Positions 5,989 to 9,052 of a stretch of DNA of 9,052 bases are shown here, piece after piece. The translations under genes were made by a program, and so were the position numbers. The notes under the pieces are model-generated. The model searched no databases. It worked only from the letters and a program-made list of their open reading frames with translations, and was not told the origin of the DNA. The DNA is taken from assembly GCA_964247295.1 (NCBI GenBank), contig CAXTTV010000194.1:1-9052 (forward strand), given 5' to 3'. The stretch is from CAXTTV01 sp964247295. GTDB lineage: Bacteria > Chloroflexota > Ktedonobacteria > Ktedonobacterales > Ktedonobacteraceae. Each line of letters begins with the position of its first letter. Positions within the stretch are counted from its first letter, which is position 1.

Positions 5989-6603
5989 ATGGCAGACGAA
6001 AAAACCAATACAGATGGAAGCGTCAGTCGCCAGGCCGCAGAGATGGATCTCTATGTGATCGGGGATGATCGTGTCGTCAATAGTGTACTCAAGCATCACC
6101 CAGAGATTGAGCCGAGTGCATTTCGGATTCCCCGAGAGCTTGTGATCACTCATGCGTTGATGATGGCTGCGGCTGATGACTATCTGCGGCCAGAGGGCCT
6201 CTCCTGGTCCAAATTAATTATTCTCTTGTTCTTACGAGCGATGCAGGATGAAGGCCAGCGCGGTCTCTCGCCATCGCTGTTGAGCGATCATCTGGCCGTC
6301 GCTAGAAACACGGTCAGTACATTGATCGGAGGCCTGGAAAAGCAGGGATATATTTCACGTGAACTGGACGCGGAGGATAAGCGCCGCTTTGTGATCCGTC
6401 TGACCGAGGCGGGATATGAAGCCACGCAGAAAGCCTCAGATCCATTGCTGAGTCATCTTCAAAACCTGTTGACCCCTCTTTCAGAGGAACAGCGAGTCCA
6501 TCTTGTCCAGGGTCTGAATATGCTTCAGAGCGTTCTGCTCAAGAGCCGACCAGAACTTTCCGCTCGCTTTAGCTATACATCCCTGGACGAGGAGACAAAA
6601 TAA
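5989..6603 (+). CDS. MarR family winged-helix transcriptional regulator
   Basis: A 204-residue protein, longer than the usual 140-160 because of an N-terminal extension of about 50 residues. The winged helix-turn-helix is clear: SWSKLIILLFLRAMQ (first DNA-domain helix), LSPSLLSDHLAVARNTVSTLIGGLEKQGYISRE with the recognition helix at about 104-118, and the wing DAEDKRRFVIRLTEAG (about 128-142). The DAxDKR wing motif is typical of MarR. Flanking helices (50-70, 150-190) would form the dimer interface. Members act as homodimeric repressors or activators, often released by phenolic ligands or thiol oxidation. No Cys is present, so a Cys-redox switch of the OhrR type is unlikely. The ATG has AGGA at 5975-5978, 10 nt upstream. 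No efflux or detoxification gene adjoins, so its target is unknown; a dyad in its own promoter (5921-5940) suggests autoregulation. Confidence 0.93.
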   Translation: MADEKTNTDGSVSRQAAEMDLYVIGDDRVVNSVLKHHPEIEPSAFRIPRELVITHALMMAAADDYLRPEGLSWSKLIILLFLRAMQDEGQRGLSPSLLSDHLAVARNTVSTLIGGLEKQGYISRELDAEDKRRFVIRLTEAGYEATQKASDPLLSHLQNLLTPLSEEQRVHLVQGLNMLQSVLLKSRPELSARFSYTSLDEETK

Positions 6604-6755
6604 CCTCAAAGAAGGGCCTGTAAGGGGAGCTGCAAGCGACTCTGTTGGGAAAAGGGAACGCCTTTGAGGTGAGGGAGGAGCGCTTCGCGAAGCGTGCGTC
6701 CACGGGCCTTCTTCCATCTTTCTCCGACTTTCCCAACAGAGTCGCTTGCTTACAG
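6603..6755. repeat. Palindromic intergenic element with 21-bp inverted arms and a 14-bp central palindrome
   Basis: A perfect 21-bp inverted repeat pairs 6632-6652 (begins GCAAGCGACTCTG) with 6729-6749 (ends CAGAGTCGCTTGC), enclosing 76 nt. Outside the arms, CTGTAAG (6618-6624) pairs with CTTACAG (6749-6755), leaving an offset on the left arm. In the middle is the perfect palindrome CGCTTCGCGAAGCG (6681-6694). A further pair, ACCTCAAAG (6603-6611) and CTTTGAGGT (6662-6670), crosses the main one. It fills most of the gap between the convergent marR and hisS genes and its first base pair overlaps the marR stop codon. It could be a REP/MITE-like dispersed element, an IS remnant, or a two-way transcription barrier. 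No transposase is present and no target duplication was identified. Confidence 0.8.
6681..6694. repeat. Perfect 14-bp palindrome
   Basis: CGCTTCGCGAAGCG equals its own reverse complement. It sits near the centre of the loop enclosed by the 21-bp inverted arms. Motifs of this CTTCGCGAAG kind are common cores of dispersed palindromic repeats in several phyla. Confidence 0.9.
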
Positions 6756-6769
6756 AGGAACGGGCATTG

Positions 6770-6787
6770 TTGCCATTGCCATTGCCA
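6770..6787 (+). repeat. Hexamer microsatellite (TTGCCA x3)
   Basis: Three perfect copies of TTGCCA in non-coding DNA between the palindromic element and the second stem-loop. It is too short to say more. Confidence 0.7.
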
Positions 6788-6824
6788 CACCGCTTCCCCG
6801 TCCCGGTCGTCTTCGTGGCGCGCC

Positions 6825-6864
6825 TGGGAATTTGGGCCACCCATGATGGTGCTCTAAATTCCCA
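6825..6864. terminator. Two-part stem-loop just beyond the hisS stop
   Basis: TGGGAATTT (6825-6833) pairs with AAATTCCCA (6856-6864). Inside, after a symmetric 4x4 internal loop, CACC (6838-6841) pairs with GGTG (6848-6851) around a 6-nt loop. It starts 10 nt after the hisS stop. There is no U tract on the minus-strand transcript, so it is not a canonical intrinsic terminator. It may act as a 3'-end stabiliser or bidirectional weak terminator. Confidence 0.4.
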
Positions 6865-6874
6865 TGACCCTGTT

Positions 6875-8167
6875 TTAACGTCTCAAGTATTCCAAAATCT
6901 CAGCACGTTTCACCTGCTCCTGTTTCTTATTGGTATCCATACTGGTTCGCAGATCTTTGACCGAGACAAGTCCCTGGGCTAACTCATCCTCACCGATAAT
7001 CACAGCGTAATCGGCTCCAGAGTTATTCGCCTGTTTCATTTGAGCTTTCGGGCTGCGATCGCCATAGCTCATATCAACCTTTAGATTGGCATGGCGAAGC
7101 TCAGCCACCAGCTTCACAGCAGCATCTTTCAGCTCTAGCGTTCGACCCAGGTAGGCGACAAATGCTCGGGGGCGCGCCACCTCAGGAATCGCTATCTCCT
7201 GACGCTTCATCTCCAGAATAACACGCTCGATTCCCGCGCCAAAGCCAATCCCTGGTGTGCGTGTGCCGCCGAGAATTTCCGCCAGCCCATCGTAACGACC
7301 ACCGCCATTTAACGCCGTCTTATCCCGCTCGGAAGTAAACTCAAAAACTGTACGGCTATAGTAGTCCAGACCGCGCACCAGCAGGGGATCAAGCGACCAG
7401 GGAACACCATAAGCTTCCAGAAAGCGGGTCACAGTATCAAGATGCTGCTGGCTCATCTCATCCAGATGATCGATAATTTTAGGGGCGTGGGCGATCTTCT
7501 CTTGATCGCGTGGATCTTTACAATCCAGCAGTCGAAGAGGATTTTTCGTAAAGCGTGCCTTACAATCATCGCAGCACTCGTTGAGTAAAGGTTGATAGTA
7601 CTCCTTGAGTACCTCAATATATTGGGGGCGAGAGGTGCTATCCCCAATGCTATTCAGGTGGACGCGGATGTCTTTGAGGCCCAGGCGTGTATAGAACTGA
7701 TAGAGCAGACCGATCATTTCCGCATCGATCGCGGGATCTTCGTCTCCCAGGGCCTCACAGCCAAACTGATGGTGCTCGCGGTAGCGTCCGGCCTGAGGTT
7801 TATCGTGGCGGAACATGGGCGCGCTCAGATAATACAGCTTGACCGGCTGAGGCTGTTTAAACATCCCATGTTCCAAATAGGCCCTTACCACCCCGGCTGT
7901 TCCCTCGGGCCGGAGCGAAAGGCTGAGGCTATGGCCCTCTTTATTCGCGCGATCATTAAAATTGTACATTTCTTTATCAACGATATCGGTCCCTTCACCG
8001 GAGGTTCGGCGAAACAGAGCCGTTTCCTCCACCAGAGGGGTTTCGATACGCCGATACCCGTACAGCTCAGCGACCTCGCTGGCGACCCGTTCGACAAATT
8101 GCCAGTAGGGTTGTTCCTCAGGCAGGACATCGCGAAAGCCCTGTAGGGCTTTATAAGATTCAGACAT
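6875..8167 (-). CDS. hisS: Histidyl-tRNA synthetase (HisRS)
   Basis: A 430-residue class II aminoacyl-tRNA synthetase of normal bacterial length that charges tRNA-His with histidine in the cytoplasm. Landmarks in order: GFRDVLPEE at the N-terminus (10-18), the first strand/helix of the core (YGYRRIETP, 37-44), RPEGTAGVVRAY (86-97), motif 2 FRHDKPQAGRYREHHQFG (119-136, with Arg120 and Arg130), the HisRS-specific LVRGLDYYSRTVFEF (263-277), ALNGGGRYDGL (285-295) and motif 3 GIGFGAGIERVIL (306-318). The anticodon-binding domain covers about 333-430. An insertion-domain cluster with CC..C (198-202) and LLDCKD (Cys216) resembles the Cys-containing insert of many HisRS. The ATG at 8167 has AAGGA (8176-8180) 8 nt upstream. 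That site lies directly against the stop codons of the upstream gene, which suggests an operon. The gene is convergent with marR. No T-box-like leader is seen in the 14-nt gap. Confidence 0.98.
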   Translation of the reverse strand: MSESYKALQGFRDVLPEEQPYWQFVERVASEVAELYGYRRIETPLVEETALFRRTSGEGTDIVDKEMYNFNDRANKEGHSLSLSLRPEGTAGVVRAYLEHGMFKQPQPVKLYYLSAPMFRHDKPQAGRYREHHQFGCEALGDEDPAIDAEMIGLLYQFYTRLGLKDIRVHLNSIGDSTSRPQYIEVLKEYYQPLLNECCDDCKARFTKNPLRLLDCKDPRDQEKIAHAPKIIDHLDEMSQQHLDTVTRFLEAYGVPWSLDPLLVRGLDYYSRTVFEFTSERDKTALNGGGRYDGLAEILGGTRTPGIGFGAGIERVILEMKRQEIAIPEVARPRAFVAYLGRTLELKDAAVKLVAELRHANLKVDMSYGDRSPKAQMKQANNSGADYAVIIGEDELAQGLVSVKDLRTSMDTNKKQEQVKRAEILEYLRR

Positions 8168-8181
8168 TATAGAATTCCTTA

Positions 8182-9052
8182 TTAAAGCTTCCAGATTTTC
8201 GCGTTCGAGAACGCGACATCTGTCTGCTGAGTTTTTGACTCGCCAAAAACCGCGATTTTTCCGCTGGTCAGAAGGGAGTCATGCGCACTTGTAATATATT
8301 GCTTATTAATATAGACGTACATATCTGAGCCCTTCGCCACCATCGTCAACTGGTTTTTCTGGTTCAGTCCTGTGTGGATCGCGGGGCTGGTTCCAAACTG
8401 GAGGCGTGTATTTCCTTTGTCAGTATTGTCTTTATAGACAAAGAAATCATAGTCTCCGTTTTGATCCAGGCGGAAAAGATAGCGTTTGGTATCGTCTGAG
8501 TTAATACGGAAGGTAATACCGGCCCGGTCACCTTTAAGGATTGTCAAGTCTACCTGTATCGCGAAATTGTCGTAAGTATTGGCCTGCTCTATGCAGGGGA
8601 CGAAGTAACCACTTTTGGTTACCATGGAGTGATAAGCCCCTCCGGTGAACGCACAGCGACCTACATCCAGATCGCCCTCGCTCCAGTTGTTTGTATCTTG
8701 AACGGTGAGGGGGTCATCTACAGCAGGTGTTCCACCAGTTGCCTGATCATAGATGTTCTGAACGGTTGTGACCGAGGGATGTGCCTGGGCCGTCTGGGTC
8801 GCATTTTGATTAACCTGAGGGGTCGTGGTTGCCGGTTTCTGCGTATCAGGCGTTGGAGTTGACGTATTGGCCTGGGTACCACTTTGGCTCGCCAGCAGTG
8901 CCAGAGCGCTACAGATGACCAATAGCACAACGATCACACTAATCACAATCACCGGTACTCTCGATCGTTGTTTTAGTGGGGGAACGTACTGATTTTGGGA
9001 CCCAAAGTAAGGTGAGGGTGTTCCCTGACTGGGGTAGGGAGTAGCATTTATT
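8182..9052 (-). CDS. Membrane-anchored protein with ConA-like (DUF1080/LamG-like) extracellular domain, 5' end cut by window edge
   Basis: The frame is open from the right edge (9051) to tandem TAA TAA stops (8182-8184 and 8179-8181), 289 residues visible. A GTG at 8952 would begin in the membrane helix, but the 33 in-frame residues upstream (INATPYPSQGTPSPYFG, then a basic KQRSR stretch) look like a genuine P/Y/Q-rich cytoplasmic segment, so the start probably lies outside the window. Visible numbering: one transmembrane helix (about 32-55), a Thr/Gln/Pro-rich linker (56-100), and a beta-rich domain (about 113-289). The domain contains NFAIQVDLTILKGDRAGITF and MYVYINKQYI, and ends VAFSNAKIWKL, a pattern typical of ConA-like jelly rolls such as DUF1080. 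Cys133 and Cys153 could form an extracellular disulfide. The domain might bind or act on sugars, but I see no catalytic signature. An N-terminal sensor or Ser/Thr kinase domain outside the window is possible. It is very likely co-transcribed with hisS (14-nt gap). Confidence 0.8.
   Translation of the reverse strand, partial: INATPYPSQGTPSPYFGSQNQYVPPLKQRSRVPVIVISVIVVLLVICSALALLASQSGTQANTSTPTPDTQKPATTTPQVNQNATQTAQAHPSVTTVQNIYDQATGGTPAVDDPLTVQDTNNWSEGDLDVGRCAFTGGAYHSMVTKSGYFVPCIEQANTYDNFAIQVDLTILKGDRAGITFRINSDDTKRYLFRLDQNGDYDFFVYKDNTDKGNTRLQFGTSPAIHTGLNQKNQLTMVAKGSDMYVYINKQYITSAHDSLLTSGKIAVFGESKTQQTDVAFSNAKIWKL

Noticed and set aside
6645..6857. Several overlapping open frames on both strands between marR and hisS
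   Set aside because: They consist of the palindromic element and hexamer repeat (CHCHCH-type translation), have no good ribosome sites, and overlap each other. Non-coding is the simpler reading.
8182..8952. Complete gene starting at the GTG at 8952
   Set aside because: That start would place the initiator at the membrane helix. The frame stays open upstream to the window edge with a plausible cytoplasmic segment, so the gene is treated as partial.

Overview
The window looks like a chromosomal segment of a free-living, mid-GC bacterium with a Gram-positive type (monoderm) envelope. A Ktedonobacteria-like member of the Chloroflexota is my best guess, because of the mix of a long-tailed LCP protein, a membrane-anchored ConA-like protein with a P/Y/Q-rich cytoplasmic lead, and a DnaJ-type cysteine-rich protein without a J domain. 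This is inference only; no rRNA or other phylogenetic marker was compared. No CRISPR array, tRNA, rRNA, prophage gene or transposase was recognised.

Layout. Positions 1-2629 hold two minus-strand envelope genes: a LytR-CpsA-Psr (LCP) glycopolymer transferase (893-2629) and, 83 nt downstream of it, pgeF (1-809, running out of the left edge), the laccase-domain peptidoglycan editing factor. Positions 2630-2899 are an AT-rich divergent promoter region. Positions 2900-5740 hold two plus-strand genes: an M24 metallopeptidase of Xaa-Pro type and a 520-residue protein with two separate blocks of four DnaJ-type Cys motifs, closed by a strong intrinsic terminator (5767-5797). A MarR-family regulator follows at 5989-6603, with a possible operator over its own promoter. 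It converges on hisS (6875-8167, minus). The 271-nt gap between these two holds an elaborate palindromic element (about 6603-6755), a hexamer repeat and a second two-part stem-loop. hisS is preceded, 14 nt away on the same strand, by the 3' part of a membrane-anchored ConA-like (DUF1080/LamG-like) protein gene that enters from the right edge.

How the genes fit together. The LCP and PgeF proteins both act on the cell wall and are likely read in the same direction from partly independent promoters. The M24 peptidase and the DnaJ-like protein are probably co-transcribed (96-nt gap, no terminator seen). hisS is very probably translated from a transcript that also carries the ConA-like gene, because its Shine-Dalgarno abuts tandem stop codons of that gene. 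Three promoter candidates (pgeF, LCP, M24) share a TGn extended -10 form.

The least explained items are the two-block cysteine protein, the palindromic element with mutually exclusive pairings between marR and hisS, and the 13-residue tandem repeats in the cytoplasmic tail of the LCP protein. None of them amounts to a demonstrable new system from sequence reading alone.
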